From Virgibacillus halodenitrificans JCM 12304 (GTDB taxonomy: Bacteria; Bacillota; Bacilli; Bacillales; Amphibacillaceae): DNA of 64,000 nt. Under the pieces are notes generated by a model. It searched no databases. It was not told the DNA's origin and was given only the letters and a program-made list of their open reading frames with translations. This document shows, piece after piece, positions 1 to 8,114 of the stretch. A program made the position numbers and the translations under genes. Within the stretch, counting starts at the first letter, position 1. Each line of letters starts with the position of its first letter. The stretch is from contig NZ_BAZS01000011.1 in the NCBI RefSeq assembly GCF_001310895.1, forward strand, positions 29,875 through 93,874. Direction: 5' to 3'.

Positions 1-1
1 T

Positions 2-151
2 TGTTCGATGATCTTAAATAACCCAGTAATGAATAGAATAACACCAGAAAAACTGAGGAATTGTCGAGAGATGGAAGATGAAATTTTGAGTGAACTTATT
101 GTGGGAACATTAAATGTAAACCAGCTAGGTGTTCAAATGGGGGAACTGTAA
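2..151 (+). CDS. 3' end of a hypothetical gene (cut by window edge) or 47-aa ORF
   Basis: An open frame enters from the left edge and ends with TAA at 149-151. An internal ATG at 8-10 would give a 47-residue peptide rich in Leu, Asn and Glu, but no SD sequence can be seen before it, so it is more likely the tail of a longer gene. I recognise no domain. The following bases (about 152-409) hold only short open frames without starts, for example one ending at 321, which look like decayed coding DNA. Confidence 0.35.
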   Translation, partial: CSMILNNPVMNRITPEKLRNCREMEDEILSELIVGTLNVNQLGVQMGEL

Positions 152-409
152 ATAATCCTAATCAAGTAATTAATAGCATGTTGAGCAAGCTGGCTTATTA
201 ACTATATTAAAATTTTCTTTTCGACCAATCCGAACCAAAAAATTTTGCTTTTAAATGAGATGAAATATGAAAGAAACAGTAATCATGTTATTACTAAGGT
301 TATAGAGATTTTGAAAGCATAATGAATAAAGTATGATACAGAATTATTTTAAAAGTAGAACTTTAAATTGATGATGTTTCTAGACATTAACTCAGAAAGG
401 AGTTTGAAA

Positions 410-520
410 ATGGATGCTACTATTGCAACAATTTGCGGACTTTCTGTAGGACTTAATATAATCACGCTTACTCTTTTATATCAGACAAGGAAAATGCTAA
501 AAGAAGAACAAGATAAATAA
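410..520 (+). CDS. 36-aa single-pass membrane peptide, unknown
   Basis: This small ORF starts at ATG 410 behind a strong SD sequence (AGAAAGGAG, about 394-402). The product has a hydrophobic N-terminal two thirds (roughly residues 4-24, one membrane helix) and a charged C-terminus ending EEQDK, so it should sit in the membrane with a cytoplasmic tail. The layout resembles small phage or toxin-like membrane peptides, but no family is recognised. It lies alone in AT-rich DNA; 521-734 holds nothing I can identify. Confidence 0.45.
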   Translation: MDATIATICGLSVGLNIITLTLLYQTRKMLKEEQDK

Positions 521-734
521 GAAGTGATATTGACTGGTAAAAGGTGAATCGATAACTGATCCTGAGAGATTGGACAATATTTTTTGAACAAGCCAAATCA
601 AATGCCGAAATTGTGTTGTTTTTACAAATAAGATTAACAAATCATCAATGGAGAAAGATTCTAAAGACTAAATAGGAATGTAAGCGGGTTGACATTTTAC
701 ATCACCAATATTCCAAATGTAGCATAATTAGCTT

Positions 735-761
735 TTGATTTTAAATTTGTAATTGTATAAT
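735..761 (+). promoter_or_regulatory. Possible sigma-A promoter for the 797-1411 gene
   Basis: A perfect -10 TATAAT lies at 756-761. TTGATT at 735-740 could be the -35, but the 15-base spacer is short. The TSS would fall near 768, leaving a short leader before the SD at about 782-792. Confidence 0.3.
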
Positions 762-796
762 TATTAAAATTTTATTATGGGTAAGGTGGTGGAAAA

Positions 797-1411
797 ATGT
801 TTAAACGAATGAATGATATTCATAATGATTGCCTAAGACAAAACAAATTAGTATTAGACAAAGAATATAGATATGATTTTATTAATATTGAAACTACAGG
901 TGTAATGATGTTGGATTCAATTGCTATAGCCCCGTATTTTTTTGTGTTTACAACCAAATTAAACTCTCCCTTCACTGTTTATATAAATATAATGCCAAAC
1001 GACTGTATAGACCCACTTCAAATCACTAAACACCAAAATTGCTATTTTAAATACATAAATTTAAGAGATTTAAAAAACGAAAATTTGAAAATACATGATA
1101 ATCTAATGATTAAAAAGAAAAGTAATGAAGTATTCGTATCAATTTTTGATCAAATCTATTATCATTTGAGGGATGATGAGGAAGTTAAAGTGGAAAAAGT
1201 TAATTATTTACTATTTGCCATAGCTCGCTATTTTAACAGTGAAATATTATTACCGCCTAACTTCTCTTTACAATTAAATATCATAGAAAAGCTATTCTAT
1301 TATTATGAGATTGAAGATTTAGATGAACACGAAAAAACCTATGATGAGATAGTAAAATTAAACAAGGAATTAGAACATATAACTACTCAAAAAAGACTAG
1401 TACCAAACTAG
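797..1411 (+). CDS. Hypothetical protein, 204 aa
   Basis: The ATG start follows the SD-like stretch GGTAAGGTGGTGG. The product is rich in Asn, Ile, Lys and Tyr, has no signal peptide or clear membrane helix, and ends in a charged helical segment (about residues 165-200). I recognise no family. Base composition is more AT-rich than the housekeeping genes downstream, and the neighbours are tiny or decayed ORFs, which suggests acquired or prophage-derived DNA. The only clear signal between here and 1810 is the terminator at 1634-1667. Confidence 0.55.
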   Translation: MFKRMNDIHNDCLRQNKLVLDKEYRYDFINIETTGVMMLDSIAIAPYFFVFTTKLNSPFTVYINIMPNDCIDPLQITKHQNCYFKYINLRDLKNENLKIHDNLMIKKKSNEVFVSIFDQIYYHLRDDEEVKVEKVNYLLFAIARYFNSEILLPPNFSLQLNIIEKLFYYYEIEDLDEHEKTYDEIVKLNKELEHITTQKRLVPN

Positions 1412-1633
1412 ATCTTATTATTAAAACAATTTAATTGAAGGTTTAAAGAGCAATGTTATTATGACTTTTAGTGTCCGAAAAGTGACCGATAAGTATTCAA
1501 ATTACTCTTTTTTATGTTTTAGAAAACAACAGAATTGTTGAAATAGAAAGGTTTGTAGTCTTTATTCAATAGTATTTTAATGGTTAATATATGGGCGGCA
1601 TGATGTAAGCCCCCTTTTTAACCCATTGATATA

Positions 1634-1667
1634 ACGAGGTCTACCTAAGGGTAGGTCTCGTTTTTTA
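1634..1667 (+). terminator. Rho-independent terminator
   Basis: A 12-bp stem pairs 1634-1645 with 1650-1661 (two G-U pairs) around the loop TAAG and is followed by a run of T residues (1661-1666). It lies about 220 bases after the 204-aa gene and before the YkvS-like gene. Confidence 0.75.
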
Positions 1668-1729
1668 TGTGGAGACAACAAAACACCCTCACTGTAATAC
1701 TCTGTAATAAAAATTTCATAAAATAACCA

Positions 1730-1765
1730 TTTTAATTTTACTGTTAAACGGGTATTACATATAAT
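1730..1765 (+). promoter_or_regulatory. Overlapping sigma-B-like and sigma-A-like promoters
   Basis: GGGTAT at 1750-1755 is a perfect sigma-B -10, with TTTTAA at 1730-1735 (consensus GTTTAA) 14 bases upstream. A perfect sigma-A -10, TATAAT, lies at 1760-1765 with a weak TTTACT (1737-1742) 17 bases before it. Both would drive the YkvS-like gene. Confidence 0.45.
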
Positions 1766-1809
1766 AGAAAGAAATAATAGTTAACAATAAACGATGGGGT
1801 GGAGAATAT

Positions 1810-1989
1810 ATGAGTTCAAATAAGAATGTAGAAGTAGGCGACAAAATATCCTTTATGTCTGGTATACAAGGAATTGTTGAGAAAATTAACGATAATTCTG
1901 TAATAGTGCAAGTTACCAAAAATAATACAGAACATGATTTTGAAGGAAATAAAACGGTTGTGGCTCATAAAAATTATGAAATTATTTAA
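1810..1989 (+). CDS. YkvS-like DUF2187 family protein
   Basis: This 59-aa protein begins at ATG 1810 after the SD GGGGTGGAG. The sequence reads EVGDKISF, then GIQGIVEKINDNSVIVQ, then TVVAHKNYEII, matching the small beta-rich DUF2187 family typified by B. subtilis YkvS (VGD...G..GIVEK...NSVIV....TVVNHKNY). The biochemical role is unknown; the fold probably resembles a small KOW/SH3 barrel. It is monocistronic, with a possible stress promoter upstream and a convergent terminator downstream. Confidence 0.8.
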   Translation: MSSNKNVEVGDKISFMSGIQGIVEKINDNSVIVQVTKNNTEHDFEGNKTVVAHKNYEII

Positions 1990-2000
1990 AGTTGTAATAA

Positions 2001-2040
2001 AAAAATCACCTGCGTTCGTTTGTGAACGCAGGTGATTCAT
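2001..2040 (-). terminator. Terminator shared by convergent genes
   Basis: A perfect 14-bp stem pairs 2004-2017 with 2024-2037. The run of A residues at 1999-2005 is a U-tract for the minus strand, so it mainly terminates the FMN reductase gene, whose stop is at 2042. The plus-strand side has no good T run. Confidence 0.8.
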
Positions 2041-2041
2041 T

Positions 2042-2593
2042 CTATTGCTTTACACTCATTTTTTCTATCCAGTGAACAAAGTTATCCATCACAGAATCAA
2101 TAAACTGTGCTGTTTGCTCATCGGTTAGATTGCCGTTTTCATCTATTTTCTCATGGACGGCACCTACATAAACTTCATTTCCGGGTAGTGTAATAGTTCC
2201 AACTCCAGGTGCATTTAAAATTTGGCGAAGATGCATTTGCGCTTTTACTGTTCCTAAGCGTCCCATTGATGCGCCAACGATCATTGCGGGTTTGTTTACC
2301 ATTACTTTATCTACACGAGAAAACCAGTCAATAGCATTTTTTAATACACCTGAGATGGACGCATTATATTCAGGTGTCGCAAATAGGATGCCATCACTGT
2401 TTCTGATTTTTTCTCTAATATCCTCTACGATATCAGATGGATCTAGTTCATCATCCTGGTTATAAAATGGAAGCTGCCCAATTGGTAAGATCTCAATGTC
2501 CAGCTTATCCTTATATCTTTCCTGCATAAAAGATGTGAGTTTCATGTTATATGAATCTTTACGGTTACTTCCTACCATTGCTACTATTTTCAC
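2042..2593 (-). CDS. NADPH-dependent FMN reductase / azoreductase-like flavoprotein
   Basis: The 183-aa product is a flavodoxin-fold protein of the NADPH-dependent FMN reductase family (YhdA/ChrR/YieF type). It shows the FMN phosphate-binding motif GSNRKDSYN near the N-terminus and the PEYNASISG motif at about 95-103, then an aromatic-rich helix. Such enzymes reduce quinones, azo compounds or flavin in the cytoplasm with NAD(P)H. The start is GTG, placed 7-8 bases after a strong GGAGG. It is monocistronic, with a terminator directly after the stop. The substrate cannot be told from sequence. Confidence 0.85.
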   Translation of the reverse strand: MKIVAMVGSNRKDSYNMKLTSFMQERYKDKLDIEILPIGQLPFYNQDDELDPSDIVEDIREKIRNSDGILFATPEYNASISGVLKNAIDWFSRVDKVMVNKPAMIVGASMGRLGTVKAQMHLRQILNAPGVGTITLPGNEVYVGAVHEKIDENGNLTDEQTAQFIDSVMDNFVHWIEKMSVKQ

Positions 2594-2746
2594 GTTGATT
2601 CCTCCGATTTTGTTCTGGTTGATTGTTGAGTGATCAGTATATTTTTATCAAATCTACGTTGTCAGTGCAAGTAATCTGTTTAGGTTCCTCATGCAATTTA
2701 AGCATTCAATTCAGTATATCCTCATGTCTAAGTATTGAATCATATG

Positions 2747-2776
2747 TTTCATCACATATTAAATAAATGTTATGAT
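2747..2776 (+). promoter_or_regulatory. Possible promoter of the MurE-like gene
   Basis: TTTCAT (2747-2752), an 18-base spacer and TATGAT (2771-2776) lie about 60 bases before the start at 2834. Both hexamers deviate from consensus. Confidence 0.35.
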
Positions 2777-2833
2777 GATTTCACTTAAAATTTCAACAAC
2801 ACATAAGAACCTGCTAAGTGAGAGGAGAAAAGA

Positions 2834-4307
2834 ATGGATTTCAACACCATCGTTAAAGAACTTGCAACAGAAATGAAAACATTCACAGAAATAAAAAATA
2901 GAAATATACAAATTAACGGGATTGCCTATGACTCACGGAAAGTAAGAGAAGGCTATCTGTTTATTGCGATTAAAGGTGTTCAAGCTGATGGACATCGTTT
3001 TATAGATGAAGCAATTAGACAGGGAGCTACAGTGATTATTGGAGAAAATGACATCTCCCTTGCGGATATTCCATATATAAAAGTAGAAAATACAAGAAGA
3101 GCTCTTGCTATTTTAAGTGACCGTTTTTATCATTCCCCATCAATGAATAAATTTATCATAGGGATTACGGGGACAAATGGTAAAACAACGACAAGCTATT
3201 TATTAAAACATGTGCTCGAGCAGGCAGATGTCTCTTGTACAATGATTGGTTCCATTCAAAACAGTGTAAATGGAAAAATCTATCCTTCAATGAATACTAC
3301 CCCCGGCCCTTTGGAACTGAATCAGCTACTGTACGAAAGCAGGGATGAAGTAGTAATTATGGAGGTCAGTTCTCACGCATTAAAGCAATGTAGTAGATGG
3401 TATCCTTTTTGATGTCGCCTTATTCACTAATTTAAGTCATGATCATTTGGATTATCATGCTTCCATGGAAGAATATTTTAATGTGAAGAAGCTCTTATTT
3501 GATAAGCTAAAAAAAGAAGGAAAAGCTGTTGTGAATAGCGATGATAGCTATGGAGAACAGTTACTGGAGATCCTGGTTGAAAAAGGAGTGGCTTCTTTTA
3601 CTGTTGGGAGAACCAAGCGTAGTGATATTAGATTTACGTCCCTGAATGAGTCGCAACAAAGGATGAAGCTACATGATGGAGAGAATTCCTTTGAGGTAGA
3701 TACAAAATTGCCGGGGATGCACAACTTTTATAATATGGCGATGGCGTATATTACAGCAAGACTAGTGGGAGTTGCTCCGGAGACAATTGCTGCAGCACTA
3801 GCTAGTTTTACTGGTCTTCCAGGTCGTTTTCAGCAGGTGAAAAGCGGGGGCGTAACATGTGTTATTGATTATGCACATACGCCAGATGCTGTCTTTCATT
3901 GTTTGCAAGCAGTGAGACAAGCAGGTGCTGGGCGGCTTAATCATATCTTTGGCTGGCGCGGAGGCCGGGATGAGACAAAACGGAGCGAAATGCTCTCCAT
4001 TTCTGCAGAGATTTCTGACAGCTATACGTTAACCTTGGATGATTTGAATGGGGTTGCCCAAGAGAAAATGATCTCTGATTTAAAGAAATTACAGAGTGAA
4101 TATGGCATGAGTAATGGAACTATTATCCCGGATCGAACTATAGCGATAATGAAGGCGATAGAACATGCTGCCCCGGGTGACTGGATTGTTATTACAGGAA
4201 AAGGGAATGAGGAATACCAGCAAAATTTCTATCTTGATAGCAAGTCAGATGAAGAAACAGTCACATATTGTTTTAACAATTTAGTGATAGAAGGAGAAGA
4301 GGAATAA
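2834..4307 (+). pseudogene. MurE-like UDP-MurNAc-peptide ligase, frameshifted near 3389
   Basis: Read as one gene this gives about 490 aa, the usual MurE length. Residues 1-184 contain the N-terminal domain and the ATP loop GITGTNGKTTTSY, then TTPGPLELNQLL and MEVSSHALKQ. At 3389 the frame shifts (one extra base, or two lost); the other frame continues VVDGILFDVALFTNLSHDHLDYHASM, as expected for MurE, and runs on through the central and C-terminal domains (LPGRFQ, DYAHTPDA) to 4307. The substrate loop is unusual: GWRGGRDETKR where GCGGDRD..KR is typical, and LDDLNG where meso-DAP enzymes have DNPR. It stands alone, away from any dcw cluster, so it is probably a paralogue and not the essential MurE. 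Loss of function or a sequencing error are both possible. Confidence 0.75.
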
Positions 4308-4323
4308 GCTTTGCTATATAATG

Positions 4324-5151
4324 CTATTTCTCTCTCACTTCTATCATAATTTTTGTTACGTAATGGTCTATCCCGTTAACAGATATTTCATCTAATATAT
4401 ATTCTTCATATGTCCAATTTCCCAATTTCAGATCTTCTTTTTGGATATAGTTAAGAAGCTTGGCATAGGTTTGATCAATAGTAGTTTCTCTTCCGATGTG
4501 ATACCCAATAACATATAGGCCTGCTGCCTTTACATAGGTAATTGTCTGAGTCGGAATCGTTTCTAATCGATTATACAAATAATAATAATTATCAAAATCG
4601 CCCTCTAGCACTTCTTTTCTTCTAATCATTCCACCAATAGGGTGACCGCTATCTACTTTCATTTCTTTCAAACAAGACTGGAATTCTGAAATAGCTTCTA
4701 AGAATGCAGGATCTGTGCAATGGAAAATTTTTTTACTTATTAGTAAGCGCTCTTGCTGCATATACTCGATAGTAATTTGCGAATAATCTGTTTGGAGCGC
4801 ATCTCTCGTTTGTTTATGCTTTGTTTGTATCATCGTTTGGAGGCGTTGCAATTCTTCAATTTGTTGATTAATTTCCAGGGATTTAACCGTTAATAGCTCC
4901 ATTAACTGCTGTGGCGATTTAGTTTGCAAATAATCTTTAATTTCCTGTAAAGGCATTTTTAGCTGCTTTAACATCTCAATTACTGAAAATAAGCCATACT
5001 GGTAGTAAGAATAATATCTGTAGCCATTCTCCTTCTTTACTTCTGGGCTAAGAAGACCAATCTCATCATAATGAAATAAAGTTTGCTTCTTTACATTACA
5101 TAATGCAGCGAATTCTCCTGAAGTAAATAATTTTTTTGAAGATGTGCTCAT
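4324..5151 (-). CDS. MerR family transcriptional activator, BltR/BmrR-like
   Basis: The 275-aa protein has an N-terminal MerR winged HTH (SGEFAALCNVKKQTLFHYDEIGLLSPE, about 11-35), the YRYYSYYQY segment, a coiled-coil dimerisation helix (about 80-125) and a C-terminal ligand-binding domain with the GyrI-like fold. This is the layout of drug-sensing regulators such as BmrR and BltR. It is divergent from the BltD-like acetyltransferase, and the intergenic region contains a textbook 19-bp-spaced MerR promoter. I infer it activates bltD in response to a hydrophobic cation or polyamine-like ligand. The ATG is preceded by AAGGAGAG. Confidence 0.85.
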   Translation of the reverse strand: MSTSSKKLFTSGEFAALCNVKKQTLFHYDEIGLLSPEVKKENGYRYYSYYQYGLFSVIEMLKQLKMPLQEIKDYLQTKSPQQLMELLTVKSLEINQQIEELQRLQTMIQTKHKQTRDALQTDYSQITIEYMQQERLLISKKIFHCTDPAFLEAISEFQSCLKEMKVDSGHPIGGMIRRKEVLEGDFDNYYYLYNRLETIPTQTITYVKAAGLYVIGYHIGRETTIDQTYAKLLNYIQKEDLKLGNWTYEEYILDEISVNGIDHYVTKIMIEVREK

Positions 5152-5166
5152 AATGAATTTCTCTCC

Positions 5167-5197
5167 TTGACTATATGGTAACCGGATACCTTAGTAT
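5167..5197 (+). promoter_or_regulatory. MerR-type promoter with embedded operator
   Basis: TTGACT (5167-5172) and TAGTAT (5192-5197) are separated by 19 bases, the long spacer typical of MerR-activated promoters. The spacer contains the near-perfect palindrome GGTAACCGGATACC (5177-5190; 12 of 14 positions symmetric). It faces the acetyltransferase gene; the divergent MerR gene is the obvious regulator. Confidence 0.75.
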
Positions 5198-5262
5198 TTA
5201 GCTATAACTATAGCATAAGTAATTATCTTAAGGCATGGAATTAGAGAGAGGAAGGATTAGTC

Positions 5263-5712
5263 GTGGAAATAGAAATTCATGACGTGAGTAAGAACAATTT
5301 ACAGGAAATACTTCAACTTCATGTTGCTACTTCTCAGGAAAATTTTGTTGAATCAACAAGACAGTGCTTGAAGGAAGCAAGAGAATGCACACAGTACAAA
5401 CCAGTAGGGCTTTATGCAGATGGAGAGCCTGTTGGATTTAGTATGTATGGATATTTTCCGAGAGAGCAGCGGCTTTGGCTGGATCGGTTCTTAATAGATG
5501 AACACTTTCAAGGAAAGGGAATGGGAACCATTTTCCTTCAAGCAATGCTGGATACCTTGAAAAAAGAATATCCAGCCCAAGCCATTTATTTGAGTGTATA
5601 TGAAAATAATCTGCCAGCCATTTATTTGTACGAAAAATTTGGTTTCAAATTTATTGATGAAAGAGATATAAACGGAGAAAAAATAATGAAGCTAGAGACT
5701 GCGATGAGATAA
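5263..5712 (+). CDS. bltD: GNAT acetyltransferase, BltD-like spermine/spermidine N-acetyltransferase
   Basis: The 149-aa protein is a single GNAT domain. It closely follows B. subtilis BltD: LHVATSQENFVEST, ECTQYKPVGLYADGEPVGFSMYG, RLWLDRFLIDEHFQGKGMG (acetyl-CoA pyrophosphate loop QGKGMG) and SVYENNLPAIYLYEKFGF. BltD acetylates spermidine and spermine in the cytoplasm. The start is GTG behind AGAGAGGAAGG. In B. subtilis the gene follows the Blt efflux pump gene; here the pump is absent and bltD sits directly behind the MerR-type promoter. Confidence 0.82.
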   Translation: MEIEIHDVSKNNLQEILQLHVATSQENFVESTRQCLKEARECTQYKPVGLYADGEPVGFSMYGYFPREQRLWLDRFLIDEHFQGKGMGTIFLQAMLDTLKKEYPAQAIYLSVYENNLPAIYLYEKFGFKFIDERDINGEKIMKLETAMR

Positions 5713-5725
5713 TCGCAGTCTTTTT
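5697..5725 (+). terminator. Terminator of bltD
   Basis: GACTGCGA (5697-5704) pairs with TCGCAGTC (5713-5720), followed by TTTTT. The stem overlaps the last codons and stop of bltD. Confidence 0.85.
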
Positions 5726-5782
5726 ATATGATTTGAAATAAGCATATAAAAAGATCCTCTTGATAAAATTTTAATAAGTGGG

Positions 5783-5839
5783 TTGACGTGGAAACGCATC
5801 CACTGATACTATGGCCAAGGTAGAAAGAGCGTTCTATCT
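5783..5839 (+). promoter_or_regulatory. Promoter and candidate TetR operator for tetR-BCCT
   Basis: TTGACG (5783-5788), an 18-base spacer and TACTAT (5807-5812) form a good sigma-A promoter. Directly downstream, over the expected TSS, lies the palindrome AGGTAGAA-N6-TTCTATCT (5818-5839; 7 of 8 pairs), well placed for repression by the TetR protein encoded next. Confidence 0.55.
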
Positions 5840-5948
5840 ATTTTACTTAGGAAAACAGTCCAAGAGGACACAAAAACTCTAATCGCTGAAAAAATGTACA
5901 ACCAGGCTGCATCTTCCCCTGGTTTAATTTGATGAAGGAGGTAAAGCA

Positions 5949-6503
5949 GTGGGGAGATCAATGAAAAAAGAAAAAATACTTGAAGTAGCTGAACGTCTAT
6001 TTTATGAGCACGGTTTTCGCGGAGTAGGTTTAAAACAGATTATTCGTGAAGCTGATGTAGCTACAATGACGCTTTATAACCACTTTTCCTCAAAAGAAAG
6101 CCTTGTGCAAGAGGTTCTTAAACAAAGAGAGCAGCGATATTGGAGTTACTTAGATTCACACATTGAGAAGAATTCAGATTTGCCAATTCTACTTGCATTG
6201 GAAGCACATGGAGAGTGGTTGAAGCATCAATCCTACAAAGGGGATATGTTTCTTCGTGCTATGGTTGATTATGCGGGCTTTAACAGCGAAATTGTAACTA
6301 TTGTAAGAACACATAAAGAAAGGTTATTACAATACTTTCAAGAATTGGCAAGACAGAGCGTGGATGGAGATGCGGATGAAATGGCATACCAGTTCACTCT
6401 TTTGATAGAGGGAGCGACGTCATTGACTGCTGTAGTGGGTGCAGCTAAAGCAACAGAACATTCTTTAGCTATCGCCCGCAAATTAACGAGCAATATTAAC
6501 TAA
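5949..6503 (+). CDS. TetR/AcrR family transcriptional regulator
   Basis: The 184-aa protein has an N-terminal TetR HTH (ILEVAERLFYEHGFRGVGLKQIIREADVATMTLYNHFSSKE, about 8-50) and an all-helical C-terminal ligand domain. It lies 18 bases before the BCCT transporter gene and is very probably co-transcribed with it, acting as a local repressor. The GTG start at 5949 is 8 bases after AGGAGG; an ATG at 5961 is an alternative. Whether the ligand is the transported osmolyte is unknown. Confidence 0.85.
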   Translation: MGRSMKKEKILEVAERLFYEHGFRGVGLKQIIREADVATMTLYNHFSSKESLVQEVLKQREQRYWSYLDSHIEKNSDLPILLALEAHGEWLKHQSYKGDMFLRAMVDYAGFNSEIVTIVRTHKERLLQYFQELARQSVDGDADEMAYQFTLLIEGATSLTAVVGAAKATEHSLAIARKLTSNIN

Positions 6504-6521
6504 TTAAGGAGTAGAGTTTAT

Positions 6522-8045
6522 ATGAAGCAAGTTACAAGTGTATTTTGGGTATCTATTGTTATTTGTATAGCCTTTGTTTTATGGGGTTCCCTGGCTCCTG
6601 ACAATTTAGGCACTGTAACAGGAGATATACAAGGATTTCTAACTAAGAACTTTGGATGGTTTTATTTATTATCTGTTACTATATTTCTTTTATTTTCTAT
6701 CTATTTAATTTTCAGTCCTTATGGAAAAATTCGTCTTGGTAAGCAAAGTGACCGACCAGAGTATAGCAAAATTACATGGTTTGCTATGTTATTTAGTGCT
6801 GGTATGGGAATTGGGTTAATTTTCTGGGGCTCAGCTGAACCACTTGCCCATTTTGCGGCTCCACCAAACGCAGAACCTGAAACAATTGAGGCAGCCAGAA
6901 ATTCTTTGCGCTATACATTCTTTCATTGGGGTTTCCATACATGGGCGATTTACACGGTTATTGGATTGGCCATTGCCTACTTTAAATTCCGTAGAGAAGC
7001 ACCTGGTTTGATCAGTGCAACCTTCGAGCCGATTCTAGGAAACAGAGTGAATGGGCTAATTGGTAAGACAATTGATGTTATTGCCGTATTTGCAACCATA
7101 TTTGGTGTGGCTACATCTCTTGGCTTAGGCGCTTCCCAGATTGGTGGAGGCCTCGCTTTCCTAACCGATATAGATAATGATTTCTTAACGCAATTTATTA
7201 TTATTCTAATTGTTACCGTACTATTTATGTTCTCTGCATGGACAGGCATTAGTAAAGGGATTAAATATCTAAGTAATACAAACATCGTTCTCGCCGTTAT
7301 ATTAATTTTGCTAACTATTATTATCGGACCTGGTGTCTATATTATGAATTTATTCTCTTCTACTTTAGGTGAATATTTACAAAATATCCCTTCTCAAAGC
7401 TTTGAGATGGCTCCTTTTGATGCTAAGCATAATGAGTGGATCGAAGGATGGACAGTCTTTTATTGGGCATGGTTCATTGCATGGTCTCCATTTGTAGGGA
7501 CCTTTATCGCTCGTGTTTCGAAAGGAAGAACAGTAAGAGAGTTTGTTCTTGGTGTTCTAGTTATTCCTAGTTTATTTAGTATGTTCTGGTTTGCTGTATT
7601 TGGAGGAACAAGCTTAAAGCAGGAGCTTGATGGAGTAAATACAGGTCTAACTGATCTAGCAACAGAGCAAGCATTGTTTGGAATGTTTGAATCGATGCCA
7701 TTTGGTGTTATTTTAACAGTAGTGGCTGTTGTTCTGATAAGTACATTCTTCATAACCTCAGCTGACTCCGCAACATTCGTACTTGGTATGCAGACAACAA
7801 ATGGAAGCTTAAACCCACCTAACACTGTAAAACTTAGCTGGGGAATTATTCAGGCGGCAACTGCTTCCGTTTTACTTGCTTCAGGTGGACTAGAAGCTTT
7901 GCAAACAGCATCTATCTTATCAGCATTTCCGTTTGCGATTATTTTGCTGGTCATGATTTATTCCTTACTGAAAGCATTAAAAGAAGACGCCAGACGTACA
8001 TTCCAAAAACCAGATGAAAAGACAAATAAGAATAATGTAAAATAA
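6522..8045 (+). CDS. BCCT family betaine/choline/carnitine transporter
   Basis: The 507-aa membrane protein has about 12 helices and the BCCT signatures: the glycine stretch GMGIG in FSAGMGIGLIFWGSAEP (about 92-108), linked to sodium coupling in BetP, and the Trp-rich substrate helix WTVFYWAWFIAWSPFVGTF (about 310-328) followed by IARVSKGRT. It imports a quaternary ammonium compound such as glycine betaine with sodium. An osmoprotection or catabolic role fits a halotolerant organism. It lacks the long regulatory tail of BetP, and expression is probably controlled by the adjacent TetR. Confidence 0.9.
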   Translation: MKQVTSVFWVSIVICIAFVLWGSLAPDNLGTVTGDIQGFLTKNFGWFYLLSVTIFLLFSIYLIFSPYGKIRLGKQSDRPEYSKITWFAMLFSAGMGIGLIFWGSAEPLAHFAAPPNAEPETIEAARNSLRYTFFHWGFHTWAIYTVIGLAIAYFKFRREAPGLISATFEPILGNRVNGLIGKTIDVIAVFATIFGVATSLGLGASQIGGGLAFLTDIDNDFLTQFIIILIVTVLFMFSAWTGISKGIKYLSNTNIVLAVILILLTIIIGPGVYIMNLFSSTLGEYLQNIPSQSFEMAPFDAKHNEWIEGWTVFYWAWFIAWSPFVGTFIARVSKGRTVREFVLGVLVIPSLFSMFWFAVFGGTSLKQELDGVNTGLTDLATEQALFGMFESMPFGVILTVVAVVLISTFFITSADSATFVLGMQTTNGSLNPPNTVKLSWGIIQAATASVLLASGGLEALQTASILSAFPFAIILLVMIYSLLKALKEDARRTFQKPDEKTNKNNVK

Positions 8046-8083
8046 ACAAAGGCAGAAAGGAGTCATTCCTTTCTGCTTTGTTG
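8044..8083 (+). terminator. Hairpin terminator between convergent BCCT and fetB genes
   Basis: GCAGAAAGGA (8052-8061) pairs with TCCTTTCTGC (8067-8076), extended by AACAAA/TTTGTT. There is no long T run after it, so strength is uncertain. Confidence 0.5.
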
Positions 8084-8114
8084 TGTACTGAAGATAATAT
8101 ATGAGTTAGGAAGC

